Origin: Davidsoniella eucalypti
Taxonomy: Eukaryota > Ascomycota > Sordariomycetes > Microascales > Ceratocystidaceae
Assembly: GCA_004009845.1 (NCBI GenBank)
Contig: RMBW01000014.1
Coordinates: 248,001 to 312,000, forward strand
Reading direction: 5' to 3'
DNA length: 64,000 bases
How positions within the stretch are numbered: the first letter of the stretch is position 1; each line of letters starts with the position of its first letter. Shown here one piece after another: positions 1 through 13,024 of the stretch. The notes beneath the pieces are model-generated. The model was not told where the DNA came from and searched no databases. It saw only the letters and a list, made by a program, of their open reading frames with translations. The position numbers were made by a program, and so were the translations under genes.

Positions 1-234
1 GGAATGTTGTGTAGTTAGTAGTAGTTGGAACGATGAACATTTCTTTAGGGTCTACATATGAATAAATCTCAGGCGTGCACAGTTAGGGTCTATGGATGCG
101 CTCATACAGCTTTCGTCATCTTACATTTGCTTACAAAATCACTAAGTAACAAAACATCACGAGAGGACACACTATATCGACTTTCAGTACTGTCCTTTGC
201 GGTGTCTTGTCGCGGAATACTCTCTTGATACGCC

Positions 235-935
235 ATGGCTTCAAGACTACCGCCGTTCCCGAGAATTTTATTCACCATTTGTGAGCCAATATCTCTGTAG
301 GTTTACCGTCAGCTGTCTCAATGACACTTCGCAGAAAGTAAATGTGAAACTGTGACATCGATGCTGATTAAAATCAACCAAGTAGCGTATCTGGATGTAT
401 TGGTGCAGTTATATGGCCTGACTGGTTCATAGCTGAGCAGCTGCCACTATCGATTCCCGAATCTTTTGATAGTAGTGCTATCTCTAACAATAGCCGGCTG
501 GTAGCCATCCAGCTTGGAAATCTGTATCTACTCTTGGCATTGATCGGACTTGCTGTCTTAAATACGACCAATGAGGTTAGAGTTGTGAAGGCATACCTGA
601 TAGCGCTATGGATTGCGGACATAGGCCACGTTGGCATTACGTGCTATGGGCTGGGTTGGTCCGGGTCTCTTGATGTTGCTCGATGGAATGCAATGGCGTG
701 GGGAAACATAGGAGCAACTGTGAGTACTACTTCTTTTCTTCCTCTCTATCTTCTGCTTGTCGCGTATGCTATAATGTACTTGAGTAGTGCTAACCTGTTT
801 TTATGTTGTTAGACGTTTCTGTTTGTAGTTCGCAGTGCATACCTGCTTGGATTGCTTGGTACTGACATAGTGGATAGAGATGATACAAAAGTTATGGCTC
901 ATGACGGCGACCGGGAGAACAAGAAGCTACGATAA
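235..935 (+). CDS. DUF7704-like small integral membrane protein
   Basis: Three exons (235-296, 386-719, 813-935) join in frame to give 172 residues. The introns have GTAGGT and GTGAGT donors and TAG acceptors. The product starts MASRLPPFPR, then has the C-E-P-I-S-L segment, a P-D-W-F motif, and several hydrophobic stretches. Near residue 130 is the MAWGNIGAT segment, followed after the second intron by a further hydrophobic helix and a charged tail. This pattern resembles the fungal DUF7704 family of about four-helix membrane proteins of unknown function. The start at 235 is chosen because it is an ATG in good context (cgccATGgc) giving the family-like N-terminus. No function is claimed. The exon model is solid; the family name is from memory and less sure. 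Confidence 0.75.
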
Positions 936-3900
936 GTCGCCGAGGAAACACATCACATCCCGCGGAAATGTCGCTTTTGAGATATACACAATTAGGTAGG
1001 CTATCATATCTAGATGGGGTTTGTTGCTATTTGTCATGTTGCATGATATGTGAAATATCATTTGGAGAAGAACGCCTCAAGTTGTGATAACAAGGACTCG
1101 CTTGCTGAGACCTTGCTCAATTGTCCTATAATGATGAGCAGTGTTTATCAACACACAATATATATCTATATATAACTATTGCATGTGAAAGGTAACTTAT
1201 ACATGTAATCATCTGGAATACACGTATCCCACTTATTACAAAACAAACTGTCGGTCACCAGAAACACAAGTCACAGTGAGAAGTCTATATAACATACTGC
1301 TGTATGGTCCCAAAAACGGCAATATATCTATTTGAAGCCATTGGGTATGGTAATATCTGAAAACTGTTTTTTTTCTCGTAGAGTCAGCCAACTGCATGCT
1401 CTTCCTACATGTATGTACACTTATGTATGTTTCAAACAGCTGGGCCGATATACAGTGCAAGAAGCTGCTTTCCCTGTTTTCTTCCTCTGTTTCTTTTTCT
1501 TTTCTTGTCACTTTTGTAATACGTGCTCTTCATTAATTTCACACAGCCCCTTACTTAGTTAGAATGTGATGTGGGTGGCAAGGATGGCTTGGTATGGAAA
1601 GATATAAAGAGATACATCGATGTGTATCTGCATGTAATAAAAAGCAGAAAACTATCATCGTTTACCGCGGAACAACGGCACCAAATACAGCTCGAGACTA
1701 GCGCCAGGCAGTGGGCGGTTCCTAACATAGTGAGATATGTATATAAATTTTCACAAAATAGCACAGCATAACATTGCAACTACTTTGCAGTAAAAATACA
1801 GTTGATCTTGTGACTGTCCGGCAGACTAGAGTTTTACATAGCATAAAACCCCCTTTGAGGGATTCAATAGAGATATGAATTCGTGTCGGGGGATAGCGGT
1901 CCATAGCTGAGCTAAGCTATTGATTCGTTACTGCGATATTGATACCGGCACGGCGTATCCGGGAGCCGGGAACTAGACCACTACTATTAGTATAGTGTGT
2001 GGAAAAAGCAATACCGAAGCGATTTTTAACAGGTAGCGCGACAAGCGATTGTATAATTAGCAAATAAACTATCGGTGTTGGCATGTACTCTGCATCATGC
2101 AAAGCGAGACTTGCTGTGGCTTCCGCTACTCTCCAATGTGATAGCGATATGTATTAGACATAATTATTTATGACAGAGAGAAGACGAGAAAAAGGACCGG
2201 CATTATTTACATACAGATGTAGTTGTACTAGTATATTCCGGAACTTACAGGTAACAGAGCCTGTTTTATTATATTTTATACATAATTATACAATTATACT
2301 CGGACCAGGACGGCAATGAGATGAATGTTAGTTTGGTGTCGAGGATAAGAAACACTTAAGCTCTTTGTGGAAATGACTAGTTCTTAGGCAGGCCACCGGC
2401 TAGCGAGAGAGAGGAGTGCATTAGTTAGCAGCCGACGGCGCGAGATGGGGTTGAGTAATGCTTCGATATACAGATAAGGATGAGGATGACCAGGGAAGAC
2501 AAACAGATTTAGTTGCAGTTGTAGAAACCTACATACAGATACAATGTGTTTGAGTAAAGCGATGGAAAGATGCAGAGATAGTACAGCCTAAACAGGGCGG
2601 CACAGCACGGGACGGCTATATCGCCTCGATCAGGAGAGATCGCTAAGTCGCTATAAAGAAGACGCTGCAATGCGGAACCACGTCGAGAGCACCAAGTTGG
2701 CAGCCATTACGAAAGATGACAAAGAGCGAAGCTAGGAAATATGACAAAAACAAGAGAGAAATCAAGAAGTCGGAAAAAGGCAAAAACGCAAACAAACAAG
2801 ACTAGAAGTACATGTGTTATTGGCGCCTATAAATATATCAAAGCCATTACGGCATACTTATTCCAGGCTCGATCTCTAGGCAATTACGTAGCTTTCGTCC
2901 TTCCAAGATCGTTGAGAAGCTTTCGATGACACCTAGGCTGAATTCAGGTGGTACAACGAAGTAGTTGGCAAGAGCGAAAAGCGTCGAACACGGGCTCCTT
3001 CCGTTTCTGGCAAAGCCTGGTGGTTTTGTGAGGGGCTTGGCTATCTATACTGGGTGATTTTAGCTTGGTCAAGTCTGTTGACGTACAAACAGCTATTTTA
3101 CTTCTTTCGTTCTTTCGTTCTTTCGGCTGCCTACACTAGGGGACGAAAGGGATGAGAGAAATCCCAGTTTGGAGTAAGAATCGGATTGTCTGGTGGGCTT
3201 GGTCTTGATTTAGCTAGTCAGTAAGGGAGGGCTTACAGGTATGTCCCTTGTAACAATGGTTCAAAGCAGTTAGCACAGTAGATGGATGGAGTAATAGGCT
3301 CTCGCCAATATTAGGCATTAGGTGCCAAATATAAGAGGCTGTGATTGATTGGGGACTATCTTTAGCGTAGTATATAGTATATTCTGACATGATAGTTGTA
3401 TGTTTATTGTCAAGCAAATCGGGCAAGTTGAACAAGCTGATGGTTTATGAGCATCAGTGCTATAAGCAAACATGCATCACATGGCTTACAATATCCCGTA
3501 GGAAGCATTTGATAACGGCCTGCCGTGTTTATTTTAGATAAAAGGTGACTAAAACACATACCGATTTCTTCTTGACAGTATATATACATAGTCTTCACCG
3601 CTCCGACCACAGCTTGTATGAGAACATATGTATCTCTATCAAACCACTAAATGTCGATAAAAAGGCTAAAATGACACAATTAAGAGTAAACGTATCAAGA
3701 CGAAAACTACTGATTATGATGTAAGACTACATTTGTATGTTATGGTGCATATCTGTGTCTACCTACATACAGATATATACAAATATTCCCTGCTTGCGGC
3801 AAGTCAGGCCGACTCCGATATAGAGGGATGGTCGTAGTCAAGTCGTTATCAGAGGTATCATTTTTTATGTATTTTGTTTCCATATGGTCGTTCGCTATAG

Positions 3901-6496
3901 TTCAGTTAGGCCCAATTTGATTTTAGTTGGAACCGTTCGTTCTTTATTTTCTCTCTAGCTACAACTATGTTGTTATGTCTGTAGTCTTCTCTAAGGGTCG
4001 CTGATTCTGATAGTCCCTAACTGTACAGATACACTATATCTGTAAACATACATAGGTAGTTCTCTCGTTTTCCTCATTTCCCCCAGCCCAGCCAGTGGAA
4101 ATAAGGCGTAAAGTCGGGCCGTCTAGGAGCTGTAGCTGCGCCGTTTGGGCAATAGGGAATCGTTCCCGCAGCTATTCTCTGGTTGTATGCCATTAACGAG
4201 TGAGGGTGATGACATGGACGACTGTGATGGGCTCGCCAGTCTAAGCGAGGCAGCTGTATATGCGCGACACGACAGGTATATATGACATGGAAAGAATAGC
4301 ATCTCTCTACGGATAGAGAGAAAACATTCAAGATGATGGAAAAGAAGGAAAAAAGAAGAGAAAAAAAGCCAGAAGAAAGAAAGCAAACAAGACATTCAAA
4401 GTCACGGTTGGTGGAGCAGAATGATACCAAAGACGGGCGACGCGGCTGGTCTCAGTAAGCAGAGAACAGCTCAGCAAATGCAATGCACCTCACATGTACT
4501 ATTATGTAGGTGCATGTATGGTGTATATGTACAAGGTGATATGACTGCATTAGGCTGGGCCGCTATGCGATACAGTACAGTGTACTGAGTATAAATGTCA
4601 AGAGGCAGTATAGTATCATGCAGAAGATACCTACGATGTCCATAGTCAATAGTCAACATCGTCAAGAATCGAAGCTTGGGTCGACACCGTTGCATTTTTA
4701 GCTGGGTCTTCGAGAATGAAATAGTGTCGAATAGTAGTAATAGTAACAGTAACAGTAAACAGGGAAAGCTATCCTCAGCCCATGCCATTCCAGCATTCAA
4801 GACCCCTTCTCCTGTTCCTTTTGGTATGCGGAACATGCAGAGAGCCTGGTAAATCATTGCTAGGCCTGTGATTACAAGCTTACACTGCTAATTCGAGCGC
4901 ATCTCACTTCGTTCGCCAGACAAAATAGGTTGACAGACAAGCTATTATACAGATGTAGTAGTAAGAAGACAAAAGAACAAGAGTCTAAGTCTAATGGAGT
5001 GGTCTTTAATGGGCGACTGGCCCCTCCATTAGCATGGAACAACCTCCTTCTTCCCCACACCAAAGCCCGTGCTCACGTTCTTTATTTTTCTTTCTTTTCC
5101 TATAGAGTTTCCGTGTCCCAAGCTTCGTGTCAAGCACTCCGCTCCTATTCTGCAGACGACGTGGGATTGAACTGTTGCTACCGATACGTTGCCTATAGCG
5201 ATAGAAGACAATGCTGGCAAAAGACGCCGTAGCCACATGAAAAAGAGAGGGAAAAAGAAAAGGCTGTAATCAATAGCACTTGCCTACCTAGTTGAATGCG
5301 TATGGTACAGATACTCTGCTGCAGATCTTAGCCACATACATAAAATTAGCTGTTCATGGACTTGGAAACAAGGGTTGTGCTGACAGTGACAGTCGCCGAT
5401 GCCAGGCTTTTCTCATCTCTCATCTCTCATCGTCACTTTGTATATCGACTATCAAGCTACTAATCAACGATACATGGGCTTATCTGGCGTAATACATATG
5501 ATGTAGGGAGGGTGGCATATCATTGCTTGCTTTATGTATCATTTGAAAGGCATGCTGGTCATATGTCGATCTCCTTGTCCTTGTCGTCTGGAAATATGAG
5601 CAGGAATTCAACTGCGGTCAGCTGGGTAGAGTGAATGCGTCTAGCTCAGCCAGCACCCGGTATTGCTCGATTACTTTTGGTCGGTTTGTTTGTTTATTTT
5701 TGCGTCGAAGAAGTATACTTGTAGTTTATTGTAAGTGAGGGTTAGACGATGGTTCTATAGCCTGCATACAACTGTGCCTTTACGCTCCATGTCCATATCT
5801 AAATCCAACCACCGCACGGCCTTGATGTCTTCTAGATGCAGACGCCCGCATGTCCTTGCTCTTCTTCCTCCGACCTGTCTCGAAAGTAGAAATGGACTGA
5901 TTCAATGACGCACTCGCTAGCCGGCAATACCCAAGTTCTAGTCCGATACTCCGTGTTTCTGCAAACTGGCTGCATGACTGCTGGTGCAGTGGGCTAGTCG
6001 ACGTATCACCTGCGGAGAACACTGACTAGTATCTGTCGAGATGTCTGTATTTGCAGTTGATATATATGTGTATGTGAATATAGCAGAAGTACATTTATGC
6101 ATATCTTAGTATATGTGCATCAAGAATCCAGCCCAGGCGTTATCAAGCCCAACCGCTCACACCATCCTGCTCACACAGTGTTTTGTATCTGTATGATACA
6201 GAGTTCCCTTGGTCTGTCTTTCTTTCTCTCTTCGCGACTTTGCCTGCAAATCAGGTCTCCCTATCTCTCTTTGCCGTTGTCTTTATCCCTCCCCCACTGC
6301 AAAAGAACCTGATGTGTCTATAACTGCCTGTGTTGATGCCCAATGCAGCCAGAGCGGAAAAAAGGCTCCCACCTGCATGGCTGCCAGGTGCCAGCATGAG
6401 TGTCACTGTCACCTTGCCCTCCTCACCCTCATAAGTGGCCGGCTACCTGTAAAGAGCAAGAGAGCGAATGGCCCTGTTTTGTATGGAGATCTATGT

Positions 6497-6534
6497 GTAG
6501 TAGTAGTTAGTAGTAGAAGTAGCAGTAGCAGTAG
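6497..6534. repeat. GTA/GCA trinucleotide microsatellite
   Basis: Imperfect run of GTA, TTA, GAA and GCA triplets on the plus strand upstream of the unknown gene at 7073. It lies in presumed promoter or leader sequence, so it is not translated under the model given here. Confidence 0.7.
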
Positions 6535-6843
6535 AACGTACAACTCGTAGCTCCACAACATCCGTACTTTGTTTATAAGCACACGCCCTGTTTTATTTCC
6601 TCTATTGTTTCCGCGTTGATTCGAGCTCTTGTTATTCTTGATTCCTGAATTATACACAGCACTCTGATTCAGCTATTTCTACTCTGGCTTCCCCGTCTCT
6701 TTTTCCTGTCAATCCCTTCGTTTTTTCATCCTCTCACTTCTGTCTTCTTCTCTCACATTGTACATCGATTCCTTCTATTATTCTCTTCTTCCTTGTATAA
6801 AGCCATTCACTCCATTTACCCACTCCCGCACGTCTTGGGATGC

Positions 6844-6877
6844 TACTACTACTACTACTACTACCACCACTACTACT
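6844..6877. repeat. (TAC)n microsatellite in the leader
   Basis: Uninterrupted TAC triplets followed by CAC-interrupted ones, about 230 bp upstream of the ATG at 7073. The frame that leads into that ATG is open through this repeat and would read threonines, but it contains no upstream ATG, so the repeat is more likely in the 5' untranslated region. Confidence 0.7.
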
Positions 6878-7072
6878 TCAAATTACAACTGCCACCAGCC
6901 AGCTATAATACGACTCTACATTTGCATTTGTTTAGGTACTGGAGCTGCAACGCCCTTGTATTCATTCTGCTGCTACGCACAAGACCATTCTCTTCCTCTC
7001 TTCCATATACATAAGCTTGTCACAAGAAGAAGCAAAAGAAGCCACCTAGAAGAAGACATTTGCTTTCTGGCC

Positions 7073-8594
7073 ATGACACCCTTCAATATCCGGCGGCTCT
7101 GCTCGCAGAAGCTGGCCCGCTATCGCAGCAGAAACGACCCGGATGCCCACAGAACCGACATCCACGACTTGCTCTTTGAGAGCTTCGAGGTGATGCACAT
7201 CGTCTGCGAACGGTTCGACAATCGCATTGCCCTGGAGCACCATATCGGTGACGTCCTGAAGATCATCGAAAGCTTGGACCTTGATCCAGACGGCATCAAG
7301 CCACGCTTGGACGACCGGGCACGACGCCATGGCATGTACGATTACATGCTGGAATTTATGCTTTCAATGCGGCTAGCCTCTGAAAGTGAGTTTCTGACTG
7401 CTCGCCTGTATCCCTCATTCTCTATCCCCCCCAAAAAGATAGATATTCACCTTATCAAGGATGAACCGGTACATGTACTAACCATGATCGATAGTGCTGC
7501 TCTATGCCATTTCAACCGAGGAGCTAGCTCCCGTGGAGGAAATCGTCGCCACGTGCTCCGGCGTTAACAAGCAGGAAGTCCTGATGCACACACAGTCTTG
7601 TGTCAGCTTCGAGGTTGAGAACATCCGCTGTGCCGTGATGCATATCGGCTGGCTAGCGAACTCAGTCTACACCCGGGAACAACAAGCCGCCAATTCTCCT
7701 TCTCCGCCGACCACCGACACCGTATCCAGAGTCAAGGGCAAGAAGAAAGAAAGCGGCTTCCGGTCATCTTCCAAAGCCAATGCTATATCCATACGAACTG
7801 TGAGGTCTTCCGCTGCCTCTAGAGCTCCGGCCCCTAGACCTCAGCCTCCAGTAGCCCTTGTCCCGCGGAAATCAAAATCGCGGCCCGGGTTCCAAAGCAT
7901 AGATGCTGCCTTGCATACTACCATCAGCGAACAAAAGCTAGCCGAGTTACTATCAAACAATAGATGGTGCGTAGTTCCACACCCAACTACGGAACCCAAG
8001 TATTATACTAGCCCTCTACCGTCAGACCCGCCCTCTCTAGTGCCCTTTCCTCCATCGTATTACGCTTCCTATCCCTCTTCTTCCAAGGCCCCCAAGCCAA
8101 CTTCCGGCTCTCCACCAGAGCTAGCTACATCTACCTCTCCCAAGGGTGCGACTCCATCATCATGGTTCTCGTTCAACGTTCACGAGCTTCACTTTCTCCC
8201 TAAGCGTAAAGCCCATGCCCTGACTATCCCGGCGCTTCCTTCGCTACCGGAGACGTCATCCATTTTCAGCTCTGTGAGTCCAGATCGCCAGATACCTCTA
8301 TCAGAGATGGGTCTACCTAACCGGACCCAGTTGGCAAGAAATAGAAAGACTTTTATCCCTAAGCGCAAGGCTCCGCCGCCGCCAGTCCGCAGCCGGGATA
8401 CTAAGGGAAAATCCCCCGTTGTCGAGCGGCTCCTACCGTCTACGATCCCTTCATCGCCCATGCCTCACCGACAGACTAATATGCAAATCACATCAATCCT
8501 CGTTACAGGCTCTGGCCGTCGTCACTCTGCTCGTGATGATGTTGGTGAAAGTAGCAAAGACGCACAGAAACGCCGGGTCAGATTCGACTGCTAA
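7073..8594 (+). CDS. Hypothetical protein, helical N-terminus and disordered C-terminus
   Basis: Two exons (7073-7385 and 7495-8594) give 470 residues. The intron has a GTGAGT donor and a GATAG acceptor and splits an ATG codon. The start is the first in-frame ATG, and the upstream frame is open but lacks an ATG. Residues 1 to about 200 look folded and mostly helical: amphipathic, with few prolines and two cysteines near residues 127 and 138. From about residue 205 the protein is rich in Ser, Pro and Lys, with poly-proline patches, and is likely disordered. The last residues end in K-R-R-V-R-F-D-C, which fits the RVxF docking motif for protein phosphatase 1. That is a short motif and may be chance. 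I recognise no domain. The neighbouring MFS gene is convergent, about 1.2 kb away. Confidence 0.75.
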
Positions 8595-9811
8595 GGTCCT
8601 CTGTGATCTCGGACACAATGTAGTCTTACTTCCTTTCTTTTTCTCGTGACCATCGCACCAGGCATATCTAGGTCATTTTACGCTACTGGGGTTTTCCAGG
8701 TTGTTTTATTTTCTTTCCTATTGTTCTGCTTTGTTATTTTTGGCTTGTTTCCTGCCTAGATTCAGCTTGTGGCGGTCAGGAAAAAAAGACCCAGCTATTT
8801 CAAGGGTAAAGGCGGGATGGGATGTACAAATATATGTTGTATACAGGGGGTATTTCCTTCAGGAATGGAGATACATATGTACTTATCAGGGTCTCTTATT
8901 GTTTTTTTCTATCTTTTTTTTCTATTGTTCAATCCAATAACATCACAACGGTTTCGTCATTTACGCTATCACTTATCAATGGTAAGATATGATGGCAGAT
9001 CAAAGTGCTATATATTTTTGTACGTCCCGTTTTATATATTTGTGCAATTTTATCTCTTTCGTTATGGTTCATCTAAATACAACATGAGAAAGTAAAATAC
9101 AGCCTTGTATATCTCATCATTCAAATAACCCCTACCTTCCTATGACGTTAGTGTAAATCTTATTCTCATGTCCGACTAGAGCAAACCTTCACCGTTGTAT
9201 TCTTAGAGACCCCCAACTATTCTAGGGGTCCAATGCTATAATGGCAATGGAACAGAGCCTTTGTCATATATTTCATAGAGGACCCTTGTTTCACGTTGTA
9301 ATCATGTCAATACGAGCATAGTGTACTTATTAGGCTTACAATGTAACTTCCAAATTGTTCTGTACCCATAAGAATTAGCGTTTGGCTTAGACGTACCAGC
9401 TAGAATTTCTGTAGTTTAGTGCTCTCACGTGACCCACCGACCGTTTAGGGTCCGGCAGATCCATCGAGGATACAACCCTATTTTCCATTGTCATCCGAAC
9501 TTGATTCCTCCTTGTTTTTGACAACAAAGCTGTCAAAAATGAATTGTACTTACAAAAGAAGGAATACTCCCCACAATATTTTACTAATATTGTGGGGCGC
9601 GGCACGAGAATGTATGGAGTGTGGGTGTGGCACGGGTAAGCAAGTAACTACCTAATACTTTGGTCGTATTTGTCTCTATTATAGTTGTATACGATTAATA
9701 ATAACATATGAATAGTGTTTTTCTTCCATCTGCCTCTTATTATAACTTGATGAACCGTTCCAAGTCCTATCTACAGGTCATTTTCATAAACAAATCCTAT
9801 CTCATCATGAA
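8595..9811. other. Convergent intergenic region
   Basis: About 1.2 kb between the 3' ends of two convergent genes. It is AT-rich with T-runs near 8900-8930 and probably carries both 3' untranslated regions. The only structured element I see is the perfect hairpin at 9569-9597. No coding frame is convincing. Confidence 0.5.
9569..9597. repeat. Perfect 12-bp inverted repeat with 5-nt loop
   Basis: CCCCACAATATT, the loop TTACT, then AATATTGTGGGG: two perfectly complementary 12-base arms. It lies between convergent genes. It could fold as RNA near the 3' ends of both transcripts, or be the footprint of a small mobile element. It is read directly from the sequence; the role is unknown. Confidence 0.85.
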
Positions 9812-11768
9812 CTAGTGAGCAAAGCGGAAATCCAACCGTTTCATGCCCTCGTCTGTGGTGTTCCGCACATAATCATCCTGTTCCTCTTTGGTCATGGCGT
9901 TCCAGCGCTCATCGCGAATCTTATTCCGCCAGATATAAAACAGCTTGACAAGGCCGAATTGTACGATATTCCACACGGCGATGGCCAACAAGATCTTGTT
10001 TCCACGACGGTACAGTGGCTTGTCGTCATCGCGATAGATGTTGGTGGAGATGATGTTGCCCGCCTGTACGAACATATTGTAGAGAGCGGCACTGACGGCT
10101 CGAGTACGCACGGAGTTACTGTTCTTGGCGTTCCACGAGACCAGGATGGCGTGGCAGTAAGGGTAACTGAGAAGACCGCTAAGAAGTGCATAGCGTACCC
10201 ACGAACTCAGCGTGCCGGGAATTACGACGAGCGCGATTAGCCACGGTAGGATCCAGATGTTGGAGAGCGATGAGATAAGAGCGCGCTCCTTGTAGCGCTC
10301 CGAGAGCCACGAGACGATGAGTAGCTGGATGGCAAAGAGGAACTGTGAAGGGATGGCTAGCAGGTTGGCCTTGAACGTGCTGAAGCCCAGCTGGCGCAAA
10401 ATGTAAGTCAGATAGTTGTTGGGCGGCGCCGGAGGGATATATGCTGTCAGGCCGATCAGGTATAGTGGCCACATCTCCCAGTCTTTGAGCACCTTCCATA
10501 GCAGTGCCAAGCCGACGCCCTGTCTGTTGTTCATATCGCCCTTTGACGGATCATCGCGCAGCAATCTATTGACGATGATGAGCTCCTCGTGCTCGGAGAA
10601 CCAGCCGTCCTTGCCGCGGAGCCAGCCCTTTGTTTGGCACGGCCCGGCTGGCATGAAGCCCATGGCGAAGATGCCGATTAATAGTGTCACGATGCCTTCG
10701 ATTAGGAATAGCCACTGCCAACCGGCGTATCCACCCACACCACGCATCTGTAGCACGCCAGCGGCGATGAAGGAACCGGCAATGCTGCAGGTGCTGATGG
10801 CTGTCCAAAATAGAGCAAGGCGTTTGGGTAGCTCATCAGACTTGTAGAAGTACGTGAGCCATAGAACAACGTCACTAATATGACTGTAGTTAGCAACCTG
10901 ATTCAGGGTTGTACAATAGAAACTGCTACAACGGCTTGTAGTGTATAGTAAAAGAAACTTACGGGATAAACCCACCCATGAATAGACCAACCAGGCAGCG
11001 CATCACGTAGTAGTGAGTCTTTGTCTTCATCCAGGCTTGGCAAGCTGAGATGATGGACCAGCAGATGATAATGGATGGAATCCAGCGATCAGCGCCGATT
11101 CTCTTGCTGATCAAGCCACTAGGCAACTCGGCAGCCAAGAAAGCAGTCAGAAAGATGGTCTGTCCATAGTTGTAGTCATTGGTATTCATATCAAGTTCGG
11201 GTAGCTATTATTTTGGTATTGAGTCAGCATATATGTTATCTTTGAGGATAGCAACAATGTCTTGACTGGGTAGACCAGACAAGCAAGTCGAGTTAAGAAT
11301 AAGAAAGCGTACCAGGTTGTCCGAGATGGCACGGTTGATGTTTCTGCGGTTCAGATCGAGCGAGCAGAACATGACCCACGCAAACAAGATGACTCGCAGA
11401 TCGATCTATAAACAGGTTAGTGAATCAAAGTTTCTCTATATCGTGTCAGCGTTACAGTGGGAATGCTGTACCTTGCGGATCAGCTTCTTTTCTTCTTCGG
11501 CCGTCCACTCAAATTTGGGATCGAACCGGTGTCTGTTTTCATACTGAGCCTTTTCATAGATACTCTGCCAATAGGTAGCTACCGTCGTATCCGAGAAGAC
11601 GTGGTTTGCGGTAGATCCCAAGATATGAGGCGTAGGACCCTTAGGGTCTTCCGATCCCGATGTTAACGAGCTGGCTGAAGTGGCACTGGCTTCTTTGACG
11701 TCCTCGGCGGCTATTGCTGCTGGAACTTTGGACTCTACCAAAGCCTTCTTTCGGTTCCAAGGCGCCAT
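9812..11768 (-). CDS. MFS transporter, Dal5/allantoate-permease (ACS) family, SOA1-like
   Basis: Four exons on the minus strand (11768-11472, 11405-11313, 11204-10963, 10874-9812) give 564 residues with phase kept at every junction. A polar N-terminal arm of about 90 residues precedes 12 likely membrane helices. Family features include the LDLNRRNINRAISDNL segment after helix 1, the NDYNYGQTIF segment before helix 2, and the G-x-F-I-P region near helix 4. These match the anion:cation symporter (Dal5) branch of the major facilitator superfamily at the plasma membrane. The TauD/JLP1-type dioxygenase lies upstream on the same strand. In yeast the related Soa1 (YIL166C) imports sulfonates and other sulfur compounds. 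That substrate is therefore inferred here from family plus neighbour; allantoate, nicotinate or another anion remains possible. Confidence 0.88.
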
Positions 11769-13024
11769 TGGTTCTTCGGAGGGGAATGAAGAGATTTAAA
11801 GTAACCGAGATAGTATGATTGTAGGGAGGACAAAACGACTGAGCTCCTTGAAGGGAAGAAACATCTCTAGGAAGTTTGCTGACAGCCAAGGCGGCCATCG
11901 TCGATATATAGTCGGCCAAAAGACATGCATTACGGGCGAGCTTCAACTAGCTAGAATGGCACCGCCCACGGCCGGTTTTAGCTATCATCCCTTCTGGGTA
12001 CAGATAGATACAGCAGCCAGCCTTTGATCTGCGCCCTGTCAGAAGAACGAAGAGGGTCGTAGTAGACCGGGACAGCCTTGGTTTCTTAGGCCACTATTGC
12101 CATGAGCGGGCACAGACCGATCGAACATCCCGCGACGAATCGATCACCCAAGACTCGGCAAAAACAACACCATACCCGACAGCGGAAGATTCGCCTCGTT
12201 GATCTAGTGCCTATCATAGTATAGGTTGTATTCGGCGGCCGATCTCCCACGCCAAGAATAGCCGGCCAGGCCTTCTTTTCATTAAGCTGGCTTTACGTCT
12301 AGTATCTGTTTAAAAGGCTGTTGGCTGTGCTAGAAAACGGCAGAAGCTTCCAGTATTATCCCAACACCAAGTTGATCGATCACCACACTATGGTGCAATA
12401 TTCCATTCCCATTGCGCTGAGTCGGGGATACCCCCCCAAAAACACAATATTGCCTGTGCTTCTTGTGTCCATCCCATCCCATTCTTTAGACTAGTATGAT
12501 TACGACCTATAAGAATAACACAAATAGATGGACTCTCGCTGGATACAACGCTCCCTTGGGCCAAAAGGTAGGATAACCCGCTCTCGGTCTAGGTTTCTTG
12601 CGGATCGATCTCGTATAGATGACTTGTCGGGATTTTTCCGGACCAGACAGTAACAACAGGCACAACCGTCTGAAGAGGTACAAGCTCGATCATGACTCGG
12701 TCTGGTATAGGCAGAGCTCGTAGCCGGCGTTTCAACGTAGCTATATCAAAGATCATAATTCTTGGTTCACTGATAAGCCAAAAGGTCAGCCAAAAGGTCG
12801 AGCAAAAGCACAGGGAGGCAAAAGATCATTCAGTCTAAGAAAGATAGAACGACTGTCCTGACTTACAACACTTGCAGGGATCATTGCATCACTTTTTTGA
12901 GCCTAGCCTAGTCACGTCACCTTTTACGCTTCTAATCATTATATTGACTTTACAGATTTTGGGGCTAGAACCTCTACAATGCCTTTTCTGGAATTATACG
13001 CTCGCCTTAGGCCAAGGCCCGTCT
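11769..13024. other. Spacer between the transporter and the dioxygenase
   Basis: About 1.26 kb holding the presumed promoter of the MFS gene and the 3' region of the dioxygenase gene. A short imperfect direct repeat (GCCAAAAGGTC) occurs near 12777-12800. No coding frame is supported. Confidence 0.45.

Larger units (their letters stand above)
936..7072. other. Long gene-poor stretch and 5' leader region
   Basis: About 6.1 kb without a coding region I can support. Open frames here are short and low in complexity, and do not join into a family I recognise. The left part is AT-rich with many ATGTA/TATA-like strings. A short TTCG/TTCTT-type repeat lies near 3105-3125. From about 6600 the plus strand becomes strongly pyrimidine-rich, which fits a promoter and long 5' untranslated leader for the gene starting at 7073. 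An untranslated RNA cannot be excluded. Confidence 0.5.

Noticed and set aside
4074..4430. Minus-strand open frames of about 90-128 codons at 4.1-4.9 kb
   Set aside because: They depend on low-complexity Phe/Leu/Ser runs from purine-rich DNA, lack family resemblance and have no splice partners.
5780..6022. 80-codon minus-strand frame
   Set aside because: Isolated, no recognisable motif and no neighbouring exons; length is expected by chance in 6 kb.
9815..10240. Plus-strand frames of about 140 codons opposite the MFS gene
   Set aside because: Antisense shadows of the transporter exons.
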